A program made the position numbers and the translations under genes. 64,000 bases of DNA from Bacillota bacterium (lineage in GTDB: Bacteria > Bacillota > Clostridia > DSM-8532), in NCBI GenBank assembly GCA_023415825.1, contig JAEZJF010000024.1:1-64000 (forward strand). The letters are read 5' to 3'. A model generated the notes under the pieces. The model did not search any database. It worked only from the letters and a program-made list of their open reading frames with translations, and was not told where the DNA came from. Each line of letters begins with the position of its first letter. Position 1 is the stretch's first letter. Shown piece by piece: positions 40,725 through 49,532 of the stretch.

Positions 40725-41717
40725 TTAGCAGATTCGTGGCAGGCCTTCGCCGTAAAGAACGTTTACCGTGCGGGTGCTCCCTGTTTCGGTAGTCATATGA
40801 ACACCGCGGCCCACTTTGACAGAGCCGATAAGGGCTGCGTTTTCCCCATAAGGAGCACTCCGGATGAGTTGGAGTGCTTTTTCTGTGTCTTCCGGATGGA
40901 CGGTCACCAAAAGCTTCCCCTCATTGCCCATATAGAGAGGGTCCAGGCCCAGAATACCACAGAGCCCCCGGACACTTTCGCCCACCGGAAGCATATGGTG
41001 TTGAATAAGCGCTGAGACCATCGATGCGTCGCAAAGCTCATTAAGTACCGTTGCCAGCCCCCCGCGTGTTATGTCCCTCATGGCCCTTACCCTGATTTTG
41101 TTTCTAAGGAGCGCTTGAACCATGCCATTTAAAGGAGCGGCATCACTTTTAATTTCATTTTCAATTTCCATGCGATGACTCAAAATACAGGCATGATGAT
41201 CTCCCAGGGTGCCTGAGATCAGAATATCATCTCCCGGTTTTAGCATTGAAGCACCCACAGAGAGCCCCTCAGGGATGACACCGAGCCCGGAGGTATTGAT
41301 ATAGAGCCCGCCGCATCCTTCGATTACCTTGGTATCCGCAGCCACAATACGGGTTTCTGCTTCTTTCAGTGCATCGGCCATGGAAGCCACAATACGCTCC
41401 AATATTTCCAAGTCCAAGCCTTCTTCAATAATAAAACCGGCCGTTAAGGCCTGGGGTGTAGCCCCCATGGCCAGAAGATCATTGACTGTCCCGCAAACCG
41501 AAAGCCTACCGATATCTCCTCCTTTAAAAATAAGGGGAGTCACTACAAAGGAATCGGTGGTATAGGCTATCCGTCCGTTTGATTGGCCGAGAGAAAAGAC
41601 TGCTGCATCCTCCATTTTATTTAAGGTTTCATTGCCAAGCTTCTCAGAAAAAACGTCACGTATGAGCTCACTGGTGGCCTTGCCGCCGCTGCCATGAGAC
41701 ATGTTAATTTTCATCAT
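40725..41717 (-). CDS. hypE: Hydrogenase maturation protein HypE
   Basis: A 330-residue PurM-like enzyme that dehydrates the carbamoyl group on its C-terminal cysteine to a cyanide ligand for the [NiFe] site. SHGSGGKATSELI starts the family N-terminus, and the protein ends in LPRIC with the modified terminal cysteine. The frame is open from 41825, inside hypD. The ATG at 41717 with a GGAGGG site overlaps the hypD stop by ATGA and is the real start. Last gene of the ech-hyp operon. Confidence 0.95.
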   Translation of the reverse strand: MMKINMSHGSGGKATSELIRDVFSEKLGNETLNKMEDAAVFSLGQSNGRIAYTTDSFVVTPLIFKGGDIGRLSVCGTVNDLLAMGATPQALTAGFIIEEGLDLEILERIVASMADALKEAETRIVAADTKVIEGCGGLYINTSGLGVIPEGLSVGASMLKPGDDILISGTLGDHHACILSHRMEIENEIKSDAAPLNGMVQALLRNKIRVRAMRDITRGGLATVLNELCDASMVSALIQHHMLPVGESVRGLCGILGLDPLYMGNEGKLLVTVHPEDTEKALQLIRSAPYGENAALIGSVKVGRGVHMTTETGSTRTVNVLYGEGLPRIC

Positions 41718-42766
41718 GCTAAACCCTCCTTGGAACCATGCCAAATACCGCAGGCACCCTCGCTGGAAACCATACAGGCACCCTGGGGCTTCGACGGTGT
41801 GCAAGCTCTCCCGAACATGGGACATTCGTTGGGATTAATCCTTCCTGTTATCACGTCGGCACAGCGACACCCTTTGGCCAAGACCTCTTCATCCTTAATC
41901 TCTTCATTTGACGCGCTAAAGGCTTCATACATGGGCTTTAAGCAGAGGCCTGAGCCCTTAATGAGGCCGAGTCCTCTCCACCACGCATCACAAGGGGTAA
42001 AGACCTCTTCTAAAAGGTCTCTTGCTCTTGTGTTTCCTTCAGCTTCCACCACACTGGGATATAGATTATGAACCTTGGATGTTCCTGCTTCAATTTGGCG
42101 TACTATATCATAAATGGCAGCCAGGATTTGTTTCCCCTCGAACCCGGTCACGGCAAAAGGCTTGTTATGGCGCTTTTGAAGGGGCTCGTAAAGGGAGAGC
42201 CCCGTTATAACGCTTACATGGCCCGGACAAATAAATCCGTCGATGGTCTCTTCCTGTAATATAACCTCCATGGCTGGGCCAATGGTCTTAATGGCTGTAA
42301 GCAGCTTGATGTTATGTAATCCTTCTTCCTGCGCTTTTTTTATAAGCAAGGCATAGACGGGTGCCGTGGTTTCAAAACCCACAGCCGCCATAACATAAAC
42401 CATATGCGGGTTTTCCCTAGCAAGTTCCAAAATGGACAAGGGTGAATACACCATCTTGACACGACCACCTCTGGAACGGGCTTCATATAGATCCATGGTG
42501 GTTCCCGGTACCTTCATCATATCACCAAAGGTCACCAGTATATGGTTCTCTAAAAGCGCAATATTGGCCGCAATGTCAATGTAGCCTGCGGGGGTAACGC
42601 AGACAGGGCAGCCAGGACCCGATACAAGACGGATAGTGGGTGGCAGATGCTCCCTTATGCCATTTTTCATAATGGCTGAGGTGTGCGTGCCGCATACCTC
42701 CATAATGGAAATGGTCTTCCCTTTATAATTTTTTAAGTAATCAATGATCTCTTCAATCTTCGCCAT
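41714..42766 (-). CDS. hypD: Hydrogenase maturation protein HypD
   Basis: A 350-residue iron-sulfur scaffold on which, with HypC, the Fe(CN)2CO unit is built. Conserved cysteines occur in IMEVCGTHT, SGPGCPVCV and the C-terminal group GCRCADVITGRINPNECPMF with later ACTPSKPQGACM. The start overlaps hypC by 14 bases and the end overlaps hypE by 4, showing tight coupling. Confidence 0.95.
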   Translation of the reverse strand: MAKIEEIIDYLKNYKGKTISIMEVCGTHTSAIMKNGIREHLPPTIRLVSGPGCPVCVTPAGYIDIAANIALLENHILVTFGDMMKVPGTTMDLYEARSRGGRVKMVYSPLSILELARENPHMVYVMAAVGFETTAPVYALLIKKAQEEGLHNIKLLTAIKTIGPAMEVILQEETIDGFICPGHVSVITGLSLYEPLQKRHNKPFAVTGFEGKQILAAIYDIVRQIEAGTSKVHNLYPSVVEAEGNTRARDLLEEVFTPCDAWWRGLGLIKGSGLCLKPMYEAFSASNEEIKDEEVLAKGCRCADVITGRINPNECPMFGRACTPSKPQGACMVSSEGACGIWHGSKEGLA

Positions 42767-42980
42767 ATACTGATGCCTCGAGTTCTTCTAAAATGTCAAT
42801 AAGCTCTTCGGCGCTGTCTTTTTTCATGATCTCAATGGCACATCCGGCATGAACCAGCACATAATCGCCTATTTTGGCATTGACCAGCCCTAAATTGACC
42901 TTCACCATATTGCCTTTAAAATCAACCTTGGCTGTGTCTCCATATATTTCACGGACTATTCCGGGTAATGCAACACACAT
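42753..42980 (-). CDS. hypC: Hydrogenase assembly chaperone HypC
   Basis: A 75-residue chaperone beginning MCVALPG. The second-position cysteine, exposed after Met removal, binds the iron unit. The beta-barrel core includes AKIGDYVLVHAGCAIE. It lies 6 bases after hypF and overlaps hypD. Confidence 0.95.
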   Translation of the reverse strand: MCVALPGIVREIYGDTAKVDFKGNMVKVNLGLVNAKIGDYVLVHAGCAIEIMKKDSAEELIDILEELEASVYGED

Positions 42981-42986
42981 TTTTTA

Positions 42987-45332
42987 TCATCCCTCTTCAA
43001 ACTTTTTCATAGCAATAAAGGCCTGTCCCAAACTAATACTGCCATCGTTGGGTGGAATCAGTCCGGGTAAGTAAACTGTAAACCCCTGGTTTTCAAGGGC
43101 CTGTGCGGTGCTTTCTGTTAAAATCTTATTCTGGAAAACACCACCGCTTAGAACCACATCCTGGATACCCGTTCGGAGGCGAAGCTTATTCAGAACCTCG
43201 ACAATCCCCAAGCATACGGCCCTATGAAAACTCAACGCAAGCATATCTATTAGATTTCCCCTCGAAGAATCTTTTATCAGAGTTTTCACTAGCGTTTTTA
43301 TCAAAGGCTCTGAATCCAAAATCAGACTATCACCTTTCTCTATTATATCAAATGCCAGGGACTGCCTGACATGAGCATTGTCATGCTCGCTTTTAAGTGC
43401 ACGATAGGCTGCATTCTCCAAAAGAATCGGGCCTTCCGCCTCATAGCGATTCCAATCGATTAGACCCAAAAGACTGCTGACCGCATCAAAGAGACGTCCC
43501 ATGCTCGAGGAAAGGATGGTGTTGACACCATGCTCCAAGGCTCCTCGAATAATGGAATAGCGGCTATCCCTTATGGCATCCTGAAGCCCGCAGGCATGAA
43601 GATATGCGGTCGCTGTTTTTTGACAATCCTTCATCGAGTCATCCCCCATAAGAAGAGGAACCGGCTTCAAATAGGCTGCTCTTGTAAATTCGGCTTTTTC
43701 GCATATCAAGAACTCCCCGCCCCAGATGGTACCGTCACTGCCATAGCCTGTACCATCCAAAGACACACCCAAAACCGGTTCTTGGAGCCCCTTCTCCGCC
43801 ATAACGGCCGCGATATGGGCGTGGTGGTGCGAAACCCTTATAAGGGGCAATCCCAGCCCTTCAGCCAGACGTGTTGTGGCATAGTCGGGATGAAGGTCAC
43901 AAGCAATCACCCTTGGCTCAAGCTTCATAAGAGACGACATATGAGCCAGGTTTTCCTTGTAAATTTTAAGCGCCTGGTCGCTTCCCAGATCGCCAAGATA
44001 CTGACTCACATAGGCAAAGGGGCCTTTTTGAAGGCAAAAGGTGCTTTTAAGCTCTCCACCCAGGGCCAACACATGTTTATCCATCTCATTTTCAAAGGGG
44101 GCTACATAGACAGGCAGCGGCGTATAGCCCCTTGCTCTTCGAATAATCTGGGGCTTTCCTCCTACCACCCATGCAACGGAGTCATCCTGACTGATAACAA
44201 TCTCGCGATCATGGGTAAGAATGCCTGAGAGCATGGTGCTTTTAAAGGGCTCAAGCCCTTCCTCTTTGTTGATAATGGGCGCATCGCTTAAATTGGCGCT
44301 GGTAACCACTAGAGGGCCAAGGCTATTACATAGCTGCACAAGGATGGGTGTGTAAGGTAGAAAAGCACCGATATAACGGCTGTTTTGCAAAACCAGAGGT
44401 GAAAAAGGCTTCTCATCTGAAGGCTGCTTTTGCTCTAAGAGCACAATGGGTCTTGCCTTTGATAGAAGAAGCGCTTCCTCCTGCAATGATACCTGCGCAT
44501 AGGTTTTTATGGATTCCAGGCTTGGAAAACAGACTGCAAAAGGCTTTTGCTCTCTTTCCTTCAGTTCTCTCAACGCTTTAACCGCTGAATCTGAATAGGG
44601 GCTTACGATGAAATGATAACCGCCTATTCCTTTAACAGCCGCCACACCTTCGGCCTTCAGGATCGCAATGGTTTTTGCCAGGGCCTCTTCGCCCGGCCAC
44701 TCACCTTCCGACGCCTTTAGCCTTAACTGTGGGCCACAGTGATGGCATGAGACAGTCTGGGCATGGAAGCGCCGGCTCTCGGGGTTGGTATACTCCTCAA
44801 GACACTCCGGACAAAAGTCAAATCTCTCCATCGATGTGTTGCAGCGGTCATAGGGAGCTTTTTTAATGACGCTGTACCGAGGCCCACAGTGGGTACAGCT
44901 GATAAGGAGATGTCCGAAACGCCTGTTTGCTGGGCTCTTCATCTCGGATAAACAGGTCTCGCATACAGGCAGATCGGCCGGCAGAATAACAAGGCCTTCA
45001 CCCTCATCCCGGCTCTTTGCAATGTGCAAGCCCGGAGATAGCGGCTGTGAATAAAGACTTTCAAGCTCTAGCCCAAAATGAGCGGCATCAAGGTTTTCAA
45101 TTTTGGTATGCAAAATTTCAGAAAGAGGCGGAGGCTCATTTTGAAGTTGGCTTATGAAGGCATCGACTAAGGAAGAGGATGCTGACGCCAGGATTCTAAC
45201 GCCGCCTCCAAAATTGCAGACTACCCCGTCAATACCGCATTTTTGGGCAAGACGCACTACATTGGGTCTGAAACCTATACCCTGAACCAAACCGTAAAGA
45301 GTTATTCGTTTATATACTCTGGTATTGTCCAT
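42987..45332 (-). CDS. hypF: Carbamoyltransferase HypF
   Basis: A 781-residue enzyme that makes the carbamoyl group for HypE from carbamoyl phosphate. Domains in order: acylphosphatase (about 6-95, GLVQGIGFRPNVVRLA), paired zinc fingers (CETCLSEM, CTHCGPRYS, CPECLEEYTNP, CHHCGPQ; about 108-205), YrdC-like (about 210-390), and a Kae1-like C-terminal half with the VSHHHAHIAAVMAE motif and SLDGTGYGSDG. Full length and intact. It starts 8 bases after hypB ends. Confidence 0.95.
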   Translation of the reverse strand: MDNTRVYKRITLYGLVQGIGFRPNVVRLAQKCGIDGVVCNFGGGVRILASASSSLVDAFISQLQNEPPPLSEILHTKIENLDAAHFGLELESLYSQPLSPGLHIAKSRDEGEGLVILPADLPVCETCLSEMKSPANRRFGHLLISCTHCGPRYSVIKKAPYDRCNTSMERFDFCPECLEEYTNPESRRFHAQTVSCHHCGPQLRLKASEGEWPGEEALAKTIAILKAEGVAAVKGIGGYHFIVSPYSDSAVKALRELKEREQKPFAVCFPSLESIKTYAQVSLQEEALLLSKARPIVLLEQKQPSDEKPFSPLVLQNSRYIGAFLPYTPILVQLCNSLGPLVVTSANLSDAPIINKEEGLEPFKSTMLSGILTHDREIVISQDDSVAWVVGGKPQIIRRARGYTPLPVYVAPFENEMDKHVLALGGELKSTFCLQKGPFAYVSQYLGDLGSDQALKIYKENLAHMSSLMKLEPRVIACDLHPDYATTRLAEGLGLPLIRVSHHHAHIAAVMAEKGLQEPVLGVSLDGTGYGSDGTIWGGEFLICEKAEFTRAAYLKPVPLLMGDDSMKDCQKTATAYLHACGLQDAIRDSRYSIIRGALEHGVNTILSSSMGRLFDAVSSLLGLIDWNRYEAEGPILLENAAYRALKSEHDNAHVRQSLAFDIIEKGDSLILDSEPLIKTLVKTLIKDSSRGNLIDMLALSFHRAVCLGIVEVLNKLRLRTGIQDVVLSGGVFQNKILTESTAQALENQGFTVYLPGLIPPNDGSISLGQAFIAMKKFEEG

Positions 45333-45340
45333 CTGATACC

Positions 45341-46009
45341 CTATTTGTTCAGCACTTCCGAAGCCTTGTTTTCAAGCCATTGGGCCATTTCCTTATAGCC
45401 TTCCCCCGTTTTACCGGACACCATGAACATAGGCGCATTGGGGTTTAAAGCCCGGAATCCCTTGGTGAAGAAATCCAGATCAAAATCCAAATGGGGAATC
45501 AAGTCAACCTTATTGACAATCAGCGCGTCGGCTTTTTCAAAAGCCAAAGGATATTTGTAGGGCTTGTCGCTGCCCTCTGTAACAGTTGACACCAGTACCT
45601 TGATATGCTCTCCGATGACAAACTCTGCCGGGCAGACCAGGTTTCCGATGTTCTCTATGAATAGAATGCCATTTTGATCGGGCTCCAAGGAAGATACCGC
45701 TCCTTTTATCAAGGGTGCATCCAAATGACAGGCCCCGCCTGTGTTGATTTGAACAGTCTTGATACCCATCCTTTGAAGTGTATGAGTATCCAGATCGGAT
45801 TCAATATCTCCTTCGATAACAAATGGCGTAAGCTTACTAAAATGCTTGATAAGGTTAATGATACTGGAGGTCTTGCCCGCACCCGGCGCCCCCATGATAT
45901 TGACGCAAAAAATTCCTCTTTGGGTGAGATCGTTATTAATGCTGCCTGCAATTCTTTCATTTTCGTCATGGATGTTTTCCATAACCTCTATTTTTCTCGT
46001 GTCGGACAT
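45341..46009 (-). CDS. hypB: Hydrogenase nickel incorporation GTPase HypB
   Basis: A 222-residue SIMIBI GTPase delivering nickel with HypA. P-loop GAPGAGKT (40-47), metal-site C94-H95 (GGACHLDAPL) and NKVD (base recognition). The histidine-rich N-terminal nickel store of some HypB proteins is absent. It lies 17 bases after hypA. Confidence 0.94.
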   Translation of the reverse strand: MSDTRKIEVMENIHDENERIAGSINNDLTQRGIFCVNIMGAPGAGKTSSIINLIKHFSKLTPFVIEGDIESDLDTHTLQRMGIKTVQINTGGACHLDAPLIKGAVSSLEPDQNGILFIENIGNLVCPAEFVIGEHIKVLVSTVTEGSDKPYKYPLAFEKADALIVNKVDLIPHLDFDLDFFTKGFRALNPNAPMFMVSGKTGEGYKEMAQWLENKASEVLNK

Positions 46010-46026
46010 GACCTACCTCCTCGCCT

Positions 46027-46368
46027 CTACTCTATTTCAATACTCTCTATATAAAATTCTTTCCCTATCTCAGTGGGGCCTCCCGCACCTTTGCATTTGG
46101 GGCACTCAAAGGAAAAGGGTATCTTCTTAAACAGCTCGCCACAGGAACTGCATTTCAGCATGGGAGCTACTTTTCGAATATGCAGCACGGCTCCCTCACA
46201 GAGCGTCCCCTCTGAAATCACATCAAAGTACATACTGATAGATTCCCCGATAAATCCCGAATAATCACCCACCACCAGATTGATTTTGACCACCCGGCCG
46301 GCATTTTCCTTTTTTGCATGCTCCTCTGCTATTTGTACAATTCTAGTTGTTATCGGGTATTCGTGCAT
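46027..46368 (-). CDS. hypA: Hydrogenase nickel metallochaperone HypA
   Basis: A 113-residue protein. N-terminal MHE supplies the nickel ligand H2, and C73, C76, C89 and C92 form the zinc site (KCSSCGE, ECPKCKG). An in-frame ATG three codons earlier would remove the native MHE terminus, so the start at 46368 is used. Its start overlaps the end of echF by 26 bases. Confidence 0.94.
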   Translation of the reverse strand: MHEYPITTRIVQIAEEHAKKENAGRVVKINLVVGDYSGFIGESISMYFDVISEGTLCEGAVLHIRKVAPMLKCSSCGELFKKIPFSFECPKCKGAGGPTEIGKEFYIESIEIE

Positions 46369-46696
46369 GAAAAACATCCTTCACATTGCCTTCGGATGGT
46401 GCTGTATAGGCATTCTCCATGGTAAGGCACTTCTTGGGACAAACCTCAACGCAATAACTACATTGTACGCATTTCAGGCGTTCTATATCCCAGCTTTTAC
46501 TGCTTTTATCCACATTTATTGCCCCTGTCGGGCACCTTCTGGAGCACATACCGCAAAAGATACAGGCATCGATATCAATGCCAATATGCCCCCGTGTCCT
46601 TTCAAAAAACTCGCGCTTTTTTATGGGATACATGAGGGTCGATGGCTTCCTAAACAATTTATCTACAATATATCCGGCAAATTTCATAACAGCCAT
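46343..46696 (-). CDS. echF: Ech hydrogenase polyferredoxin subunit EchF
   Basis: A 117-residue protein with two [4Fe-4S] ferredoxin motifs: C45, C48, C51, C55 and C76, C79, C82, C86. It carries electrons from soluble ferredoxin to the small subunit on the cytoplasmic face. NuoI-like. It follows echE by 13 bases and overlaps hypA, linking the structural and maturation genes. Confidence 0.92.
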   Translation of the reverse strand: MAVMKFAGYIVDKLFRKPSTLMYPIKKREFFERTRGHIGIDIDACIFCGMCSRRCPTGAINVDKSSKSWDIERLKCVQCSYCVEVCPKKCLTMENAYTAPSEGNVKDVFHARIPDNN

Positions 46697-46709
46697 AATT
46701 TTTCTTCAC

Positions 46710-47789
46710 CTATCTTTCCGTGCAGCTGATACAGGGGTCTATGGTAAGGACCATCATGGGTACATCAGCTAGATCGCATCCCTGAAGCACCTTTAAAAGA
46801 GCCGGGATGTTGGTAAAGGTTGGCGTTCTTACACGCACTCTATCCAGGAACTTGGTTCCGTTGGCTTTTACATAATAAATAACCTCACCACGGGGCTGCT
46901 CAAGGCGCTCAAAGCGCTCACCGGAAGGATTACCCTTAACCTTTTCCTCGAGCTCGCCTTCGGGCATTTTGGCCACACATTGCCTGATGATGTCAATGGC
47001 CTGATAAACCTCACGGATACGTACCCTTGTTCTGGCATAGCAATCCCCGTCGGTCTCCAGTATGGGCTCTAAATCAAGATGCTTGTAAGCCGAGTAGCCC
47101 AGTGTTCTCATGTCAAGAGAAATACCGCTGGCACGTGCCATGGGACCAATTGCTCCGGCATCATAGGCATCCTGTTGGGACAGAACCCCTACTCCTACAA
47201 GCCTGTGCTTTACGGTATAGTCTTCCAGAAAGACATCCGTGACCTCTTTTAGCTCCTTTTGCAGGTTATCCAGAATTGTTACAATCCGTTTCAGCGTGTC
47301 AGGGTCTATATCTTTTCTTACGCCACCAATTTTACAGACCGAGAAAATAATACGGCCTCCGGTAGTGGTCTCAAAAATATCCAGGATTTGCTCGCGAAGC
47401 TTCCAGCAGTGCATGAATAAGCTTTCAAATCCAAAGCCGTCGGCTAAAAGGCCTAGCCACAAAAGGTGACTGTGTATTCTGGAAAGCTCCGCCCATATCG
47501 TTCTTAAATATTCGGCCCTATCCGGGACCCGGATATCCATAATATTTTCAACAGCTTGACAATAGCCCATGCCATGCATGAAGCTGCAAATGCCGCATAT
47601 TCTCTCAGCTATATAAACATACTGAGTAAAGTCTTTCTTTTCTACCAGTTTTTCAAGGCCTCTATGAACAAAGCCTATGGAAGGAATGGCTTCAATCACC
47701 TTTTCATCCTCCAGAACAAGATCCAGATGGATGGGCTCAGGGAGCACAGGATGCTGTGGTCCAAAGGGGACTATTGATCTTTTAGACAT
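46710..47789 (-). CDS. echE: Ech hydrogenase [NiFe] large subunit EchE
   Basis: A 359-residue catalytic subunit. Nickel ligands are C65 and C68 (RICGICSFMH) and C353 and C356 (DPCISCTER). The protein ends three residues after C356, so there is no C-terminal extension to be cleaved. Accordingly no HycI/HybD-type endopeptidase gene is in the cluster. NuoD-like, group 4. Stop of echD and start of echE are directly adjacent. Confidence 0.95.
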   Translation of the reverse strand: MSKRSIVPFGPQHPVLPEPIHLDLVLEDEKVIEAIPSIGFVHRGLEKLVEKKDFTQYVYIAERICGICSFMHGMGYCQAVENIMDIRVPDRAEYLRTIWAELSRIHSHLLWLGLLADGFGFESLFMHCWKLREQILDIFETTTGGRIIFSVCKIGGVRKDIDPDTLKRIVTILDNLQKELKEVTDVFLEDYTVKHRLVGVGVLSQQDAYDAGAIGPMARASGISLDMRTLGYSAYKHLDLEPILETDGDCYARTRVRIREVYQAIDIIRQCVAKMPEGELEEKVKGNPSGERFERLEQPRGEVIYYVKANGTKFLDRVRVRTPTFTNIPALLKVLQGCDLADVPMMVLTIDPCISCTER

Positions 47790-48152
47790 TTATAACCCCT
47801 CCTTTTCTGGGGATTCCGGTGTAAATGGCGCTTTCTTTGCAACTCTGTACAAACCGCCCTCATAGTCAATGGCAATATTTTTTATTTTCACGCCAAAGAG
47901 ATCCTTCATCTCATTCTCATAGAGGAAGGCCGGAAAGAAAACATGACTGATACTCAGTATTTCAGTATCCTTTTCAATGTGTATTCTATAATTCACAAAA
48001 TCGTAATTTTTATCAAATGAGTAAGTAATCTCAAAGCCTTCCTTATAGGTGCAGGATATGGCCACGAGGCGATAGCCCTGGCCCTTCATCAGAACGGCTT
48101 TATCTACCAATTCATCTACATTAACTTCCATAATGTTCTGAACATCATTCAT
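47790..48152 (-). CDS. echD: Ech hydrogenase subunit EchD
   Basis: A 120-residue NuoC-like soluble subunit. The family region HVFFPAFLYENEMKDLFGVK corresponds to the conserved NuoC ERE..D.FG motif. It abuts echE and lies 16 bases after echC. Confidence 0.88.
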   Translation of the reverse strand: MNDVQNIMEVNVDELVDKAVLMKGQGYRLVAISCTYKEGFEITYSFDKNYDFVNYRIHIEKDTEILSISHVFFPAFLYENEMKDLFGVKIKNIAIDYEGGLYRVAKKAPFTPESPEKEGL

Positions 48153-48168
48153 CGCGCACTCTACCTTT

Positions 48169-48654
48169 CTAATAGATGAGCTTTTTATACATTAACCCCT
48201 TACGTCTGACAAGAGCTTGCTTTCTTCTCCGTGCAAGATCCTTGCGTTTTTCTTCCAATACATCAAGAGCTTTGACAACACCATCAATGATAGCCTCAGG
48301 CCTGGCCGCGCAACCCGGGACATAGACATCAACAGGGATAACCTTGTCCACGCCGCCCAAAACATTGTAGCACTCGGCGAATATACCGCCCGAGGTAGCA
48401 CATATACCCACGGCCACAACAGCCTTGGGGCTTGGCATTTGATTATAGATCTGCCACACCACATCTTTGTTCTGTTCATTGACCGAACCGGTGACCACAA
48501 AGATATCCGCGTGCTTGGGGTTTCCGGTATTGACCACTCCAAAACGTTCAACATCATATAGAGGGGTCAAACAGGCCAAGGTCTCTATATCACAGCCATT
48601 ACAGCTTGTTCCGTCATAATGAATAATCCATGGTGATTTTTTTAAGTATGACAT
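48169..48654 (-). CDS. echC: Ech hydrogenase small subunit EchC
   Basis: A 161-residue NuoB-like subunit holding the proximal [4Fe-4S] cluster with C18, C21 (SCNGCDIE), C85 (GICATSGG) and C115 (PGCAARPE). The C-terminus is very basic (DLARRRKQALVRRKG). The frame is open to 48750 inside echB, but the GAGGTG site supports ATG at 48654, or ATG at 48657 immediately before it. Confidence 0.93.
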   Translation of the reverse strand: MSYLKKSPWIIHYDGTSCNGCDIETLACLTPLYDVERFGVVNTGNPKHADIFVVTGSVNEQNKDVVWQIYNQMPSPKAVVAVGICATSGGIFAECYNVLGGVDKVIPVDVYVPGCAARPEAIIDGVVKALDVLEEKRKDLARRRKQALVRRKGLMYKKLIY

Positions 48655-48668
48655 CATTAACACCTCAT

Positions 48669-49532
48669 TCACATTAAGTAAAGTACCAGCAAGTTCGTAA
48701 AGCCCAGGGCGGCTGCCACAATCCATGATGTATTGAAGGCAAGCTGCCATTTGATACGGGCCGACGCATTATCAATAACAATTTCGAGGAAATATAAAAG
48801 AATGCATGCTCCGACACCTACAGCCCAGCTCATGGGATTGTTCCACACAAAGAACAAATAGATAAAGCCCAGCAAAAATACATTTTCATACCAATGAGCA
48901 ATCTCAATCATAGCCAGGGTGGATCCTGAAAACTCTGTGGTAATGCCCTGAACCACCTCTTGATGAGCATGATGGCCCATGCTCAGGTCAAAGGGAGACT
49001 TGCGAAGCTTCATGGTTAAAATGTAGGTGAAGCCAATAAAAATACCGGGCAAATGAAGCACAAGAGGTGCGTCATGAGCCACTATATCGGATATGGCAAA
49101 GCTCTTGGTCACCATATAAAAGCCAATGGCCGTTAAAAGTACCATGGGCTCATAGGCCATCATCTGGAGAAGCTCTCTCATAGCACCGATGCTGGAATAG
49201 GGTGAATTGGCGCAATAGGCTCCAAGCACCATGAAAATAGAGGCAAGGGTAAGCGAAAATATAACCAGCAATATGTCGCCCCCCATAAAAAAGAGGCACC
49301 CTGTGAAAACAATGAAAATTAGAAAGCATACTATAAAAAAGTTTTGTATACTGTTAACAGCGATACTTTCCTTCGAAAAAAGCTTGAGCACGTCATAAAA
49401 AGGCTGCAATAGTGGAGGTCCAAAGCGTCCCTGCATCCTGGCGCTGATTTTCCTGTCAACTCCCGCTATAAGGCCACCCACAATGGGGCCGAGCACAATA
49501 TATAATAAAATACTCATTACACTTCTATCCAT
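48669..49532 (-). CDS. echB: Ech hydrogenase membrane subunit EchB
   Basis: A 287-residue NuoH-like membrane subunit with about eight helices that connects the catalytic arm with the ion pump. Charged family loops seen include KISARMQGRFGPPLLQPFYD and MKLRKSPFDLSMGHHAHQEV. The stop lies beside the echC start region. The start overlaps echA by one base. Confidence 0.92.
   Translation of the reverse strand: MDRSVMSILLYIVLGPIVGGLIAGVDRKISARMQGRFGPPLLQPFYDVLKLFSKESIAVNSIQNFFIVCFLIFIVFTGCLFFMGGDILLVIFSLTLASIFMVLGAYCANSPYSSIGAMRELLQMMAYEPMVLLTAIGFYMVTKSFAISDIVAHDAPLVLHLPGIFIGFTYILTMKLRKSPFDLSMGHHAHQEVVQGITTEFSGSTLAMIEIAHWYENVFLLGFIYLFFVWNNPMSWAVGVGACILLYFLEIVIDNASARIKWQLAFNTSWIVAAALGFTNLLVLYLM

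Noticed and set aside
41718..41825. Longer HypE start at 41825
   Set aside because: It lies within hypD; the ATGA overlap at 41717 with GGAGGG is the coupled start.
48655..48750. Longer EchC start at 48750
   Set aside because: It lies inside echB, lacks a ribosome site and adds residues foreign to the family.
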